Made by a program: the position numbers and the translations under genes
Source: Flavobacterium sufflavum
GTDB taxonomy: Bacteria > Bacteroidota > Bacteroidia > Flavobacteriales > Flavobacteriaceae
DNA: 64,000 bases
Assembly: GCF_004016525.1 (NCBI RefSeq)
Contig: NZ_SACJ01000002.1
Span: 434,001 to 498,000, forward strand
Reading direction: 5' to 3'
Shown here: positions 16,450 through 25,400 of the stretch, one piece after another
How the letters are laid out: every line of letters begins with the position of its first letter
Position numbering within the stretch: the stretch's first letter is position 1
The notes under the pieces: model-generated
What the model was told of the DNA's origin: nothing
What the model saw: only the letters and a program-made list of their open reading frames with translations
The model's database searches: none

Positions 16450-17667
16450 TTATTGTTTAAGTTTTTCTTCTTTTACTCTTTTGATAGAGTCTCTTTGTTG
16501 AATAATTTTAAGTCTTCTTTCTTCTAAAGCTTTTTTACGGTCTTCAATAATTTTTTTTCTTTCTTCAGCAGATTTTGCTTTTGTGTCTGCTGCTTTTTGT
16601 TTGGCTAATTCCGCTTCAGTTTGAGTATCTGCTGTTACTGCTTTTTGAACTTCGGTTTTAGCGGTATTTGTGTTTTCTGCTTTCTTAGCTGTTTCAGAAA
16701 CGGACTTGTTTTTTTGAGCTGCTCTGTCATTCAGAATTTGTTGTCTTCTTTCTTCTAAAGCTTTTTTACGATCTTCAATAGTTTTGTTTCTGTCTTCAAG
16801 AGCTTTTGCTTTAGCATCGGCTGCTTTTTGTTTGGCTAATTCAGCTTCGGTTTGAGAGTCTTGTGTTGCAACTTTTTGAACCTCTGTCTTAGTTGTTTCA
16901 GAAACCGTGCCATTTTTTTTAGCTGCTCTTTCGTCCAGAATTTTTTGTCTTCTTTCTTCGTATTCTTTTTTCTTTTGTTCTACGGCTGCTTTTCTGTCGG
17001 CTATAATTTTATCTCTTGCGGCTTTTCTTTCATCTAAAACCTTTTGTCTTTCGGCAAGATTTGGATTGCTGTCTATTGCGTCTTCTTTGCTTTCTTTTTC
17101 CTGTTCAGCGGCTAATTCTTTTTTGCTTAGCTGTTCTCTTTTTTCGGTGCGATTGATAATTCTTAATACCTGATCACTAATGTCAAACCTCTTGTCAGCA
17201 AATAGCAATGTTAAATCAGATGATTTGTCAAAAATAAAGTCGTACTTTTTTGCTTCGGCAATATCCTGAACTGCTGTGAATACCTGATCTTGTATTGGTT
17301 TTGCTAATAATGCTTTTTGACTCATCAGTAAGCCATTTGGACCAAATCTCTTTTGTTGTAAATCTAATAATTCGTTTTCCAGAAAAGTAATTTCACTTTC
17401 CCTTTCTTCTATTAATGATTTTGTCAACAGTGGTTTTTCGGCTGTAAGTGCTTCTTTGAGTTTGTTAATGTCTAATTTTTTTGTTTCTATTTCCTGTTTC
17501 CAATTTTCAGCCTTCTGTTCTAAAAGAGAATTAGATTCGTTATAACTAGTTACATTTTGTAAAATATACTCCATGTCAATATAGCCGACTCTGTTTCCTC
17601 GAGCTTGCGAATGAAGGCTGTTTACAGCAATCGCGGCTAAAAATAGAAATAAAAAATGTTTTCTCAT
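16450..17667 (-). CDS. OmpH/Skp paralogue with extended repetitive coiled coil
   Basis: 405 aa, more than twice the usual Skp length. Residues 1-20 are a signal peptide. Residues about 25-170 are a normal OmpH domain (RVGYIDMEYILQNVT ... YDFIFDKSSDLTLLFADKRFDIS). From about 185 to 405 the protein is a charged Lys/Glu/Arg/Ala helix containing a duplicated unit of about 70-77 residues (235-303 and 304-380). Both units carry EERRQ.IL..RAA.K, TEAELAKQKAAD and IEDRKKA, and a third partial copy (EERRLKIIQQRDS) follows. The tail has no known function; it may lengthen the chaperone tentacles or contact peptidoglycan. It is 36 bp after bamA in the same operon. Confidence 0.88.
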   Translation of the reverse strand: MRKHFLFLFLAAIAVNSLHSQARGNRVGYIDMEYILQNVTSYNESNSLLEQKAENWKQEIETKKLDINKLKEALTAEKPLLTKSLIEERESEITFLENELLDLQQKRFGPNGLLMSQKALLAKPIQDQVFTAVQDIAEAKKYDFIFDKSSDLTLLFADKRFDISDQVLRIINRTEKREQLSKKELAAEQEKESKEDAIDSNPNLAERQKVLDERKAARDKIIADRKAAVEQKKKEYEERRQKILDERAAKKNGTVSETTKTEVQKVATQDSQTEAELAKQKAADAKAKALEDRNKTIEDRKKALEERRQQILNDRAAQKNKSVSETAKKAENTNTAKTEVQKAVTADTQTEAELAKQKAADTKAKSAEERKKIIEDRKKALEERRLKIIQQRDSIKRVKEEKLKQ

Positions 17668-17703
17668 AACTTATAGTATTAGAAAATCAGAGACCAATTT
17701 TTT

Positions 17704-20412
17704 TTAGAATTGTTGTCCAATAATGAAATGAGTCTCCCAACCATTTGGTTTTGTTGATCCTGGCAAGGCGTCAAATCCATGACCAAAATCAATTCCTAAC
17801 AATCCAAAGGCTGGCATGAATACTCTTAAACCAACACCCGCCGAACGTTTAATGTCAAACGGATTGTAGCTTTTAAAATCTTTAAAAGAATTACCTGCTT
17901 CTAAAAAGGCTAATGCATAAATTGATGCTGCTGCTTTTAATGTTATTGGATAACGCAATTCCATAGAGAATTTATTGTACACAGTAGCTCCAATTTGTTG
18001 TCCTGCTGCGTTTACTGGTGTCAAAGAGTTGTTAGGATAACCTCTCAACTGTACGGTTTCTCTACCGTCCATTGAGTAGTTAGCCATTCCGTCTCCACCC
18101 ACATAAAAACGTTCAAATGGAACTAAACCTCTCTCTTGGTTGTATGCGCCAAGAAATCCAAATTCAGTTAATGTTCTTAAAACAAATTTACCATAAACTT
18201 TCGTATACCAATCAGCTTTGAATTTAATTTTATAATATTCTAACCAATTGTATTTCTTTTGATCTACTTTAGATGCATCGGCTGTAGCATCATTTGCTGA
18301 ATTTGCCCTTGTGTAAACTCCAGATCCGGTAGAAGTTTCTTTTAAATAATCACTTGTAGTGGGGATACCGTTACTGTTATCAATTGTTAATCCGGAATTA
18401 GGATCGTATTTCAATTTGTAGGCTTCTTGATTTTTTAAATCACCATAATTAATACCATTGAATAAAGAATATGGAGGAGTAACTTTTGCAGAAATACTAA
18501 ATTCAGAACCATAAGTTGGGAAAATAGGATTCACCCCTTTATTGCTTCTTGAAAGTCCTACTGTATAAGCAAAGTTTCTTGAAGAACCATTTCCAAAGGT
18601 AAATAATCCAGTGTTGTAATTATTTAAATCATAATGTTGGTAACTGATAGATTGTGATAATACAAAGAAATCATCAGGAACAGTCAATCTTTTAGCAAGA
18701 CCTACCGATAAAGTCAGGATGTTAAAACTTTTAGTTTTATCTACTTTGTAAGTAACATAGTTGTTTAAGAATTGCTTACTGTACGAAATAGAAGAACTAA
18801 ATTGTACCGGTTTTTTTTGTCCAAACCATGGCTCAGAAAACGATACGCTATAAGTCTGGAAATAAGTACTTCCTTGTAAACGTAAAGATACTTTTTGACC
18901 GTCTCCCATCGGTAATGGTTTATAAGCCGATTTGTTCATGATATTTCTTGCCGAGAAGTTGTTGAACGAAAGTCCTAATGTACCGATGAAACCACCTCCA
19001 CCGTAACCTCCCTGAAGTTCAATCTGGCTGGAACCTTTTTCTACAAGGTTGTATTCGATATCTACTGTTCCGGCTGCTCCATCTACGTTTTTAAATTTAG
19101 GATCTATAGCTTCCGGGTCAAAATAACCTAATTGACCAATTTCACGAACAGTTCTTACCAGTTCTTCTTTGCTGTATTTTTCTCCTGGTTTTGTTCTTAG
19201 TTCTCTGTAGATTACGCGGTCATTTGTTTTGTCGTTTCCTACTACAGTAATATGGTTAAAATAAGCCAAAGGACCTTCGGTTACTCTAATTTCGAAATCA
19301 ATAGTGTCATTGGCTGTTTTTACCTCTACAGCGTTGATACTAGAGAATAAATAACCGTTGTTTTGGTATAAATTGGTAATATCTTCTCCATCAGGTTTTG
19401 ATTTGTCAGCAATTCTTTTTTCAAGTAAAACCCCGTTGTAAGTTTCTCCTTTTTTAATTCCTAAATATCGGTTTAAATACTGATCAGTATAAACAGAGTT
19501 TCCTAAGAATTTGACATTACCAAAATAGTATTTGTTTCCTTCTTCAACATTGACCTTAATGGCTAAGGTATTTTTTTCTTTATTATAGGCTACTGTGTCC
19601 GAAACAATACGGGCATCTCTGTATCCTTTTTCTTTATAAGATTCAATTACTTTTTCTAAATCGGTTTTGTATTTGTCTTTAACAAATTTTGATGCTTTTA
19701 ATATGCGAATAGGATTTCTTTGTTTGGTATCCTTCATCGCTTTACGTAAAGTTTTGTCAGAAAGTTTGGTGTTGCCTGTAAAGTCAATGTGACTGATTTT
19801 TATTTTGTCTCCTTTGTCTACGCTTACCACCATGTTTACCTGATTGATAGCAGCAGTGTCTTTTACAGTGTTGATGTTTACTTTGGTATTGAAGTAACCG
19901 TCTTTTTTGTATTTGTTTTCTATGTAGTTTTTTGTCGTAGTTATTAAGTTTTCGTTGACTACTTTGCCTTTAGTTAGGCTGTTGTCTTTTATTAATGCTT
20001 CGGTTTTACTTTTCTTAACTCCTACAAATTTAACCTCGTTAAGTTTAGGAAGTTCTTTGATGTCTAAATCAAGATAAATACTATCATTAGATACATGGTT
20101 GACATAAAAAGCAATCTCATCAAAAAGACCTAGCTTTCCTAGTTTTTTGATAGCTGCACTAATTTCTTCACCGGGTACGGTGATTTCCTGACCTTTTTGT
20201 AGTCCGGCAAAGGTTACTACAGTTTGGTCATTGAAACTAATTTTATTTGTTAATTCAACCTTAGCTAAAATGTATTTTTTACCCTGATCGAATGGTACTC
20301 TGTCTTGTGCCTTAATTTGTGAAAAACTTCCCAAAAATATTAGGGTAAGTAATGCTTTGATACTTTTATTCAACACTAAAAAATTATTTAATTTGTTCAC
20401 TTGTTTTTCCAA
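17704..20412 (-). CDS. bamA: Outer-membrane protein assembly factor BamA
   Basis: 902 aa in the longest reading. After the signal peptide (ending SQIKAQD) come POTRA repeats covering about 45-440, with typical starts such as EVKFVGVKKSKTEALI, HIDFTGNTKLSDKTLRK and NHITVVGNDKTNDRVI. A 16-stranded Omp85 barrel runs to the C-terminus (FIIGQQF), with VRGYP-like LRGYPNN in the conserved L6 loop. It inserts beta-barrel proteins into the outer membrane. The ATG at 20412 lies 29 bp inside uppS. In-frame GTG (20400) and TTG (20373, 11 nt past the uppS stop, giving (M)NKSIKALLTLIFLG) are plausible alternatives, and the last gives a more normal signal peptide. Confidence 0.96.
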   Translation of the reverse strand: MEKQVNKLNNFLVLNKSIKALLTLIFLGSFSQIKAQDRVPFDQGKKYILAKVELTNKISFNDQTVVTFAGLQKGQEITVPGEEISAAIKKLGKLGLFDEIAFYVNHVSNDSIYLDLDIKELPKLNEVKFVGVKKSKTEALIKDNSLTKGKVVNENLITTTKNYIENKYKKDGYFNTKVNINTVKDTAAINQVNMVVSVDKGDKIKISHIDFTGNTKLSDKTLRKAMKDTKQRNPIRILKASKFVKDKYKTDLEKVIESYKEKGYRDARIVSDTVAYNKEKNTLAIKVNVEEGNKYYFGNVKFLGNSVYTDQYLNRYLGIKKGETYNGVLLEKRIADKSKPDGEDITNLYQNNGYLFSSINAVEVKTANDTIDFEIRVTEGPLAYFNHITVVGNDKTNDRVIYRELRTKPGEKYSKEELVRTVREIGQLGYFDPEAIDPKFKNVDGAAGTVDIEYNLVEKGSSQIELQGGYGGGGFIGTLGLSFNNFSARNIMNKSAYKPLPMGDGQKVSLRLQGSTYFQTYSVSFSEPWFGQKKPVQFSSSISYSKQFLNNYVTYKVDKTKSFNILTLSVGLAKRLTVPDDFFVLSQSISYQHYDLNNYNTGLFTFGNGSSRNFAYTVGLSRSNKGVNPIFPTYGSEFSISAKVTPPYSLFNGINYGDLKNQEAYKLKYDPNSGLTIDNSNGIPTTSDYLKETSTGSGVYTRANSANDATADASKVDQKKYNWLEYYKIKFKADWYTKVYGKFVLRTLTEFGFLGAYNQERGLVPFERFYVGGDGMANYSMDGRETVQLRGYPNNSLTPVNAAGQQIGATVYNKFSMELRYPITLKAAASIYALAFLEAGNSFKDFKSYNPFDIKRSAGVGLRVFMPAFGLLGIDFGHGFDALPGSTKPNGWETHFIIGQQF

Positions 20413-21124
20413 ATCTACGTTCTCTTTTTTGATAACTCATGAGTGCCTCATAGAGGTGCTCTTCTCTGAAGTCAGGCCACATAACCTCAGAAAAAAATAA
20501 TTCAGCATAAGCAATTTGCCATAGTAGGAAATTACTTATCCTGTGTTCTCCGCTTGTTCTGATTAATAAATCTACATCGGGTAGATTTTGCGTGTAAAGA
20601 TGCTCATTTATAATTGAATCGTCAATAGAGTCTATTGAAATTATATTATTTTTAACTTTATCAGAAATCTTCTTTACTGCATTTACTATTTCTTCTCTTG
20701 AACCATAACTGAGGGCTAGTGTTAAGGTCATTCGAGTGTTGTTTTTTGTTGTCTCTATTACCTCAAGAAGCTTTTTTCGAGCCGATTTTGGCATCATGTC
20801 TAAGTTTCCTATAGCATTGAGTTTGATATTGTTTTCCTGAAAAGTAGGGAGTTCTTTTTGTAGTGACTTTGTTAATATTTTCATTAAGGTTTCTACTTCC
20901 AGTTTTGGTCTGTTCCAGTTTTCAGTAGAAAAAGCATATAATGTCAGGTTTTCGATTCCTAATTTAACACAGTTTTCGATTGTAATTTTTACTGATTTTG
21001 TACCGTTTTCATGACCTATTGTTCTTAATAAGCCTTGTTGTTTTGCCCAACGACCATTGCCGTCCATAATAATGGCAAGGTGTTTTGGTAAATTATTTTT
21101 ATTTAAAGTATCTAGTACGCTCAT
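20384..21124 (-). CDS. uppS: Isoprenyl transferase / undecaprenyl diphosphate synthase
   Basis: 246 aa, normal length. The cis-prenyltransferase signature is near the start: HLAIIMDGNGRWAKQQG with catalytic Asp at 21. The FSTENWNRP region and the C-terminal DLLIRTSGEHRISNFLLWQIAY motif are also present. It condenses isopentenyl units onto farnesyl-PP to make the undecaprenyl carrier for peptidoglycan and O-antigen. It starts 3 bp after the DUF6089 stop and its 3' end overlaps the longest bamA reading, so it sits inside the envelope operon. Confidence 0.96.
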   Translation of the reverse strand: MSVLDTLNKNNLPKHLAIIMDGNGRWAKQQGLLRTIGHENGTKSVKITIENCVKLGIENLTLYAFSTENWNRPKLEVETLMKILTKSLQKELPTFQENNIKLNAIGNLDMMPKSARKKLLEVIETTKNNTRMTLTLALSYGSREEIVNAVKKISDKVKNNIISIDSIDDSIINEHLYTQNLPDVDLLIRTSGEHRISNFLLWQIAYAELFFSEVMWPDFREEHLYEALMSYQKRERRFGKTSEQIK

Positions 21125-21127
21125 TTT

Positions 21128-21817
21128 TTATAGTGGACAGTAACAGGGCTTTTCTCCAAAGGTATACGTTAATGTAAATCCTGAGAAAACATACCAATCA
21201 TTATTATTTAAATTTCCAAACCGCAATGCACTCAAACTACTTTCTTTAGGGTTGCTGCCATCAAGATTGTCAGTAAATGTATAGCGGGCTCCAGCTTCAA
21301 CTCCCAGAATAAGACTCCTTGATATTTTTGATTTTACTCCTACAATCATGGGAATCGCAACCGAGCTTTTTCCTCCGTTCTTCTTTGTTTCTCCTAATTC
21401 GACATACAAATTGTCATACTTTAAAAAACTGATTCCAGAGGTCACATAAGGCGTGGTTTTGTGGTCTAAAGTATGAAGATTGAAATCGAAAAAGTTGAAT
21501 TCAAGGGCTAAAGATAGTTCTTTTATGCTATTTTCAAAATGATAGCCTCTCAGACTTCTGCCGGCTTCCTCCGAATCGCGGTCATCGGCACTAATAGTAG
21601 ACTGTGAATAGGATATTCGCCAGGAATGTCTGGGGCTTCTGTTCCATTTGTATAAAATGCCAAAAGCAGGCTCATTAGGAGCAATATAGGTGGTTGAGCC
21701 TACATCGCCAATGTAGTTACTTCCGCCGATAAAAACTCCAATTTCGTGTATTTGTGCCTGTAGACTCACGCTCAGAAATAAACCTATTATTACGCTTAAT
21801 TTTTTTTTCATTTTCAT
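21128..21817 (-). CDS. DUF6089 family outer-membrane protein
   Basis: 229 aa from the ATG at 21815-21817; a second ATG at 21809-21811 gives MKKKLSVIIGLFLSVSLQAQ. The frame is open to an ATG at 21859, but that start overlaps the -33 element of a nearly perfect promoter (21831-21859) whose +1 would lie near 21825, so the longer form cannot be made from it. The mature protein begins IHEIGVFIGGSNYIGDVG, the DUF6089 hallmark, followed by an eight-stranded-type barrel and a terminal CYCPL. Function is unknown. Its position directly upstream of uppS and bamA is conserved in Flavobacteria as far as I recall. Confidence 0.87.
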   Translation of the reverse strand: MKMKKKLSVIIGLFLSVSLQAQIHEIGVFIGGSNYIGDVGSTTYIAPNEPAFGILYKWNRSPRHSWRISYSQSTISADDRDSEEAGRSLRGYHFENSIKELSLALEFNFFDFNLHTLDHKTTPYVTSGISFLKYDNLYVELGETKKNGGKSSVAIPMIVGVKSKISRSLILGVEAGARYTFTDNLDGSNPKESSLSALRFGNLNNNDWYVFSGFTLTYTFGEKPCYCPL

Positions 21818-21830
21818 AGAAAATAGCCTG

Positions 21831-21859
21831 CAAATATAATAATTATCAATACGAATCAA
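21831..21859 (-). promoter_or_regulatory. Promoter of the DUF6089-uppS-bamA operon
   Basis: On the minus strand there is a TTG (21857-21859), 18 nt, then TATATTTG (21831-21838). This is the full Bacteroidota sigma-A promoter with ideal spacing. The predicted +1 near 21825 leaves a leader of only about 8-14 nt and decides the DUF6089 start. It separates this operon from nadK upstream. Confidence 0.75.
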
Positions 21860-21981
21860 TGCCCATTAAAATAAATGTACTTTTTTTTGAAAAAAAATCT
21901 ATTTATCTTAACGGGAACCCGTTTTTGTTATACTAAAACGGTAAATTTTGACTGTATTGTATAATTTAGGAGATAAAAAAA

Positions 21982-22866
21982 TTAATTTCTTTTGTCTTCT
22001 CCCCAAAGCAATTTGCTTCTGAGTGTTTTTAGGAAGGTTTCGTTAGGTATTTCGACCATATTAATTTGAAAAGGAGTTTTCTTAACAGTCAAAATAGATT
22101 CGTTCCCTACAGATGTAATTCGGGAATCCAGTGAAACTAAATAGTTTTCTTCCCTTCCGGAAACTTTTAGCATAATCTCAGTTTCATCAGGGATTACCAG
22201 TGGTCTTGCATTAAGATTGTGAGGGGCAATAGGGGTGATTACCAAACTTTTTACATCTGGAGTTAAAATAGGTCCGCCACAACTTAAGGAATATCCTGTT
22301 GAACCCGTAGGTGTCGAGATAATAAGTCCGTCAGCCCAATAGGAATTTAGGATTTCACCGTTCAAATAGGTTTCGATGGTAATCATCGAAGTGGTATCTT
22401 TTCGGCTAACAGAAACTTCATTCATGGCAAAGTTAATGTCATTCAAAGCTTCGTTTTCCGGTGTAGAAGTTAGGCTTAACAGCGTTCTTTTAGAAAGGGT
22501 GTATTTTTTATCGATTACAATTTGTAAAAACTTGTCAATATTTTCTTTAGGAACTGTGGCAAGAAAACCTAGTCTGCCTGCATTAATTCCCAGGATTGGG
22601 ATTCCGGAATCCCGAACTAAGGCTGCGGCTCTTAAAATGGTACCGTCTCCTCCAATGCTTAAAAGCATGTCGAAGCTGGAGTCTAATTCGGTGTGAGAAC
22701 AAAAGGTTTTGTATTCCTTTTCGATTATTTTTTTTTCTTGAATTAAAGCTAAGAACTTGGATTCGATAACTATTTCTATATTTCTTTTATTAAAAAATAC
22801 AAAGATGTCTTTTATAATTGGTTCTGTACTATTTTGATAATATTGACCGTAAATGGCTATTTTCAT
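21982..22866 (-). CDS. nadK: NAD kinase
   Basis: 294 aa. The diagnostic GGDGT is at 72-76 (LLSIGGDGTILRAA). The NE/D loop (FAMNEVSVSRKD) and the glycine-rich STPTGSTGYSLSCGGPI are present, as in all ATP-NAD kinases. It phosphorylates NAD to NADP in the cytoplasm. It is 5 bp downstream of the CBS-domain gene, so the two form a transcript. The 120-bp gap to DUF6089 holds the next promoter. Confidence 0.96.
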   Translation of the reverse strand: MKIAIYGQYYQNSTEPIIKDIFVFFNKRNIEIVIESKFLALIQEKKIIEKEYKTFCSHTELDSSFDMLLSIGGDGTILRAAALVRDSGIPILGINAGRLGFLATVPKENIDKFLQIVIDKKYTLSKRTLLSLTSTPENEALNDINFAMNEVSVSRKDTTSMITIETYLNGEILNSYWADGLIISTPTGSTGYSLSCGGPILTPDVKSLVITPIAPHNLNARPLVIPDETEIMLKVSGREENYLVSLDSRITSVGNESILTVKKTPFQINMVEIPNETFLKTLRSKLLWGEDKRN

Positions 22867-22871
22867 TGGTA

Positions 22872-23528
22872 TTACATGTTAAGATATTTGTCTAAATAGT
22901 CTGAACGTTCTTTTAAATTAGTAATGTATGAGTCTTCGTGGTGTTCGGAGATAATTTCGTAATTGTATCTTCTGAAAGTTTGAATAATTTCATTGATAGC
23001 TCCCGAGCTAATTTTTATGGTTACTTCAACACTGTCGATATCGGATTCTGAAATAAATAATCCCAAGAGTTTACCATTGTTGCTTTCCACAATCTGTGTA
23101 ATTTGGCTCATTGAATAATCCAAAATGCCTTTTCTTATTTTTACGATGGCTCCCTGTTCTTTTATGAAAGGCGTTTGATGGAAGAAATTGATAATGTCTT
23201 CTATTTCATAATAGCCCACATATTTATTGTTTTCGTCTAAAACCGGAATCAAATTAGAATGGTTTTTGGCAAAAACTTCTAAAACTTCTAGCCAAAGTGC
23301 GTTGGTTCTGATAAAAAAAGTTTCAAGGCTGTATTTGTAATCAGCTACTTTTTTATGTTCTTCAAAAGTTTCAACGTCTTCTGTCGAAATGCTGCCAATA
23401 TAGATGCCCTCTTCGACAACCGGGAAATGAGAAAAATTGAAATCGACCAAAAAATCCCTTACAGTACCAATAGTTTCTTGGCTGTCAATAGGTTTGAAAT
23501 CATTAGTGATGTAGTTTGTAATTTCCAT
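22872..23528 (-). CDS. CBS-domain protein with C-terminal ACT-like region
   Basis: 218 aa. A pair of CBS motifs spans about 1-115 (ITNDFKPIDSQETIGTVRDFL; NHSNLIPVLDENNKYVGYYEIEDI). The second half (about 128-205) resembles an ACT-like fold, with KGILDYSMSQITQIVESNNGKLLGLF and a VEVTIKISSG strand. Such proteins bind adenosyl nucleotides and act as cytoplasmic energy or nucleotide sensors. It is cotranscribed with nadK (5-bp gap), which suggests an NAD(P)- or adenylate-linked regulatory job. That is inference. Confidence 0.85.
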   Translation of the reverse strand: MEITNYITNDFKPIDSQETIGTVRDFLVDFNFSHFPVVEEGIYIGSISTEDVETFEEHKKVADYKYSLETFFIRTNALWLEVLEVFAKNHSNLIPVLDENNKYVGYYEIEDIINFFHQTPFIKEQGAIVKIRKGILDYSMSQITQIVESNNGKLLGLFISESDIDSVEVTIKISSGAINEIIQTFRRYNYEIISEHHEDSYITNLKERSDYLDKYLNM

Positions 23529-23596
23529 TTTGTCTGAGTCCTCAATTTTTATGCAAAATAATCAAAAAAAGGCAAAAACGCCTAGCTTTTACTTTG

Positions 23597-23604
23597 TATT
23601 TTTG
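23597..23604 (+). promoter_or_regulatory. -7 box for pdxJ
   Basis: TATTTTTG, an exact TAnnTTTG match, 39 nt upstream of the pdxJ ATG. A TTG at the right distance is not apparent. It lies in the divergent pdxJ/CBS-nadK intergenic region. Confidence 0.45.
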
Positions 23605-23643
23605 TAACCAAATTATAGTTTTTCGTAATCAAAAAGCGTTCCA

Positions 23644-24357
23644 ATGACAAAGTTAAGTGTAAACATCAATAAAATAGCTACTTTACGTAATGCCCGTGGA
23701 GGAAATGTTCCCGATTTATTAAAAGTAGCCACCGATATTCAAAAATTTGGAGGACAGGGGATCACCATTCATCCGCGTCCCGATGAGCGTCACATCCGTT
23801 ATCAGGATGCCCGCGATTTGAAATCGATTGTTTATACTGAGTACAATATCGAAGGCAATCCGCAACACAATTTTATCGATTTAGTTTTGGAGTGTAAACC
23901 TGACCAGGTTACTTTAGTTCCTGACGCTATTGGAGCCATTACTTCTTCGGCAGGTTGGGATACGGTAAAAAACCAGGCTTATTTAACTGAGATGATTCAG
24001 GAATTTCAACGCAACGGAATTAGAACTTCGATTTTCGTGGATCCAACATTAGAAATGATTGAAGGTGCTAAAAAAACAGGAACTGACAGAATCGAATTGT
24101 ATACCGAAGCTTTTGCTCATCAATACAGCCTGGGAAATGAAAAAGGAATTACTCCTTATGTGGAATCGGCTGTTTTGGCAAACGAATTGGGTTTAGGAAT
24201 TAATGCCGGACACGATTTGAGTTTAGATAATATTCAGTTTTTTAAACAAAATATCCCTGGATTATTAGAGGTTTCTATTGGTCACGCTTTAATTGCTGAG
24301 GCTTTGTACTTAGGTTTGGAAAACGTAGTTAATATGTATCTGCGAAAATTAAAATAA
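23644..24357 (+). CDS. pdxJ: Pyridoxine 5'-phosphate synthase
   Basis: 237 aa, normal length. It begins [19 protein letters not shown] and contains the phosphate/substrate segment [17 protein letters not shown]. The C-terminal [13 protein letters not shown]...[17 protein letters not shown] is typical of PdxJ TIM barrels. It condenses 3-amino-2-oxopropyl phosphate with deoxyxylulose 5-phosphate in the DXP-dependent vitamin B6 route. It is divergent from nadK, an arrangement seen in other Bacteroidota. A hydrolase gene follows after 70 bp that contain a short direct repeat. Confidence 0.97.
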   Translation: MTKLSVNINKIATLRNARGGNVPDLLKVATDIQKFGGQGITIHPRPDERHIRYQDARDLKSIVYTEYNIEGNPQHNFIDLVLECKPDQVTLVPDAIGAITSSAGWDTVKNQAYLTEMIQEFQRNGIRTSIFVDPTLEMIEGAKKTGTDRIELYTEAFAHQYSLGNEKGITPYVESAVLANELGLGINAGHDLSLDNIQFFKQNIPGLLEVSIGHALIAEALYLGLENVVNMYLRKLK

Positions 24358-24390
24358 TTTCAATTGATTGAAGATTTAATAGAATTTTTT

Positions 24391-24417
24391 CTGCAATCTA
24401 AATCTGCAATCTAAAAT
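24391..24417 (+). repeat. Short tandem direct repeat between pdxJ and the hydrolase
   Basis: The unit CTGCAATCTAAA occurs twice (starting 24391 and 24404), followed by a degenerate ATCTAGAATT. It fills part of the 70-bp gap and has no obvious promoter or terminator role. Confidence 0.6.
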
Positions 24418-24427
24418 CTAGAATTAA

Positions 24428-25189
24428 ATGTTGTATTCAAAAAAAGAAGGAGAAGGAAAACCTTTTTTAATCATACACGGATTTCTTGGAATGTCCGACA
24501 ATTGGAAAACCTTAGGGCAGCAATTTGCCGGCGAAGGTTTTCAGGTTCATATGCTCGATATGCGCAATCACGGGAGAAGTTTTCAATCGGAAGAGTTTAG
24601 TTATGAGTTAATGGTTCAGGATGTTTTTGACTATTGTCAGGCTCATGTTTTGCAATCCATTAATATTTTAGGACATTCGATGGGAGGGAAAATAGCAATG
24701 CTTTTTGCAACCCGATATCCGGAGATGGTCGAAAAATTAATTGTTGCCGATATTGGTCCTAAATATTATGCACCACATCATCAAACTATTTTGGCAGGAT
24801 TAAACGCAGTAGATTTTTCGGTTAAACCAAGTCGCGCCGACGTTGAAGCAACCTTAGGACAATACATTACCGATTTTGGTACCAAGCAATTTTTGTTGAA
24901 AAACCTCTATTGGCAGGAACCGGGACAATTGGCTTTCAGATTTAATCTGGATGTTTTAACTAAAGAAGTTGAAGAAATAGGAGTGCCTTTGCCATCAGAA
25001 TTGGTTTTTGAAAAACCAACACTTTTTATCCGTGGCGGAAGTTCGAATTATATTTTAGATTCTGATGTTGAGGATATAGTCGTTCATTTTCCATTGATGA
25101 AACTGGAAACCATTCCAAATGCCGGACACTGGCTTCATGCCGAAAATCCAGCCTTGTTTTACCAAATGGCTCTTTCGTTTTTAAATTAA
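24428..25189 (+). CDS. Alpha/beta hydrolase (YbfF-like esterase)
   Basis: 253 aa. The fold is a classic alpha/beta hydrolase: LIIHGFLG oxyanion loop (14-21), DMRNHGRS, nucleophile elbow GHSMGG with S84, an acidic residue in the region around 205-215, and the catalytic His in NAGHWLHAENP (about 233). This fits short-chain acyl esterases of the YbfF group acting in the cytoplasm. The substrate is unknown. It is followed by a good terminator at 25232-25262. Confidence 0.88.
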   Translation: MLYSKKEGEGKPFLIIHGFLGMSDNWKTLGQQFAGEGFQVHMLDMRNHGRSFQSEEFSYELMVQDVFDYCQAHVLQSINILGHSMGGKIAMLFATRYPEMVEKLIVADIGPKYYAPHHQTILAGLNAVDFSVKPSRADVEATLGQYITDFGTKQFLLKNLYWQEPGQLAFRFNLDVLTKEVEEIGVPLPSELVFEKPTLFIRGGSSNYILDSDVEDIVVHFPLMKLETIPNAGHWLHAENPALFYQMALSFLN

Positions 25190-25231
25190 TTGGTTTGTTA
25201 TAAACTTAGGATTTATAAAATAATTTTATAC

Positions 25232-25262
25232 AAAACAGCAACTTTCGGGTTGCTGTTTTTTT
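25232..25262 (+). terminator. Terminator after the alpha/beta hydrolase
   Basis: An 11-bp stem, AAAACAGCAAC (25232-25242) and GTTGCTGTTTT (25249-25259), with a 6-nt TTTCGG loop and a T-run. Confidence 0.88.
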
Positions 25263-25302
25263 ATTCCCCAAAATTGAATTACCGTTTTTGTAAATTATAA
25301 TT

Positions 25303-25333
25303 TTGATAAATGTAAAAAAAACACTTATGTTTG
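25303..25333 (+). promoter_or_regulatory. Promoter of the GH43 operon
   Basis: TTG (25303-25305), 20 nt, then TATGTTTG (25326-25333): a complete Bacteroidota promoter with good spacing. The predicted 5' leader to the ATG at 25401 is about 60 nt, longer than elsewhere in this window. Confidence 0.65.
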
Positions 25334-25400
25334 TGCTGTTTGAAAAAACCGCTATTGTTTTTTTAAATGAAATTAGAAACCAACTAAAAATTAAAATTAT

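Noticed and set aside
16520..17112. Repeated DNA blocks that might look like a CRISPR or tandem array
   Set aside because: They are in frame inside the OmpH paralogue and encode repeated coiled-coil residues.
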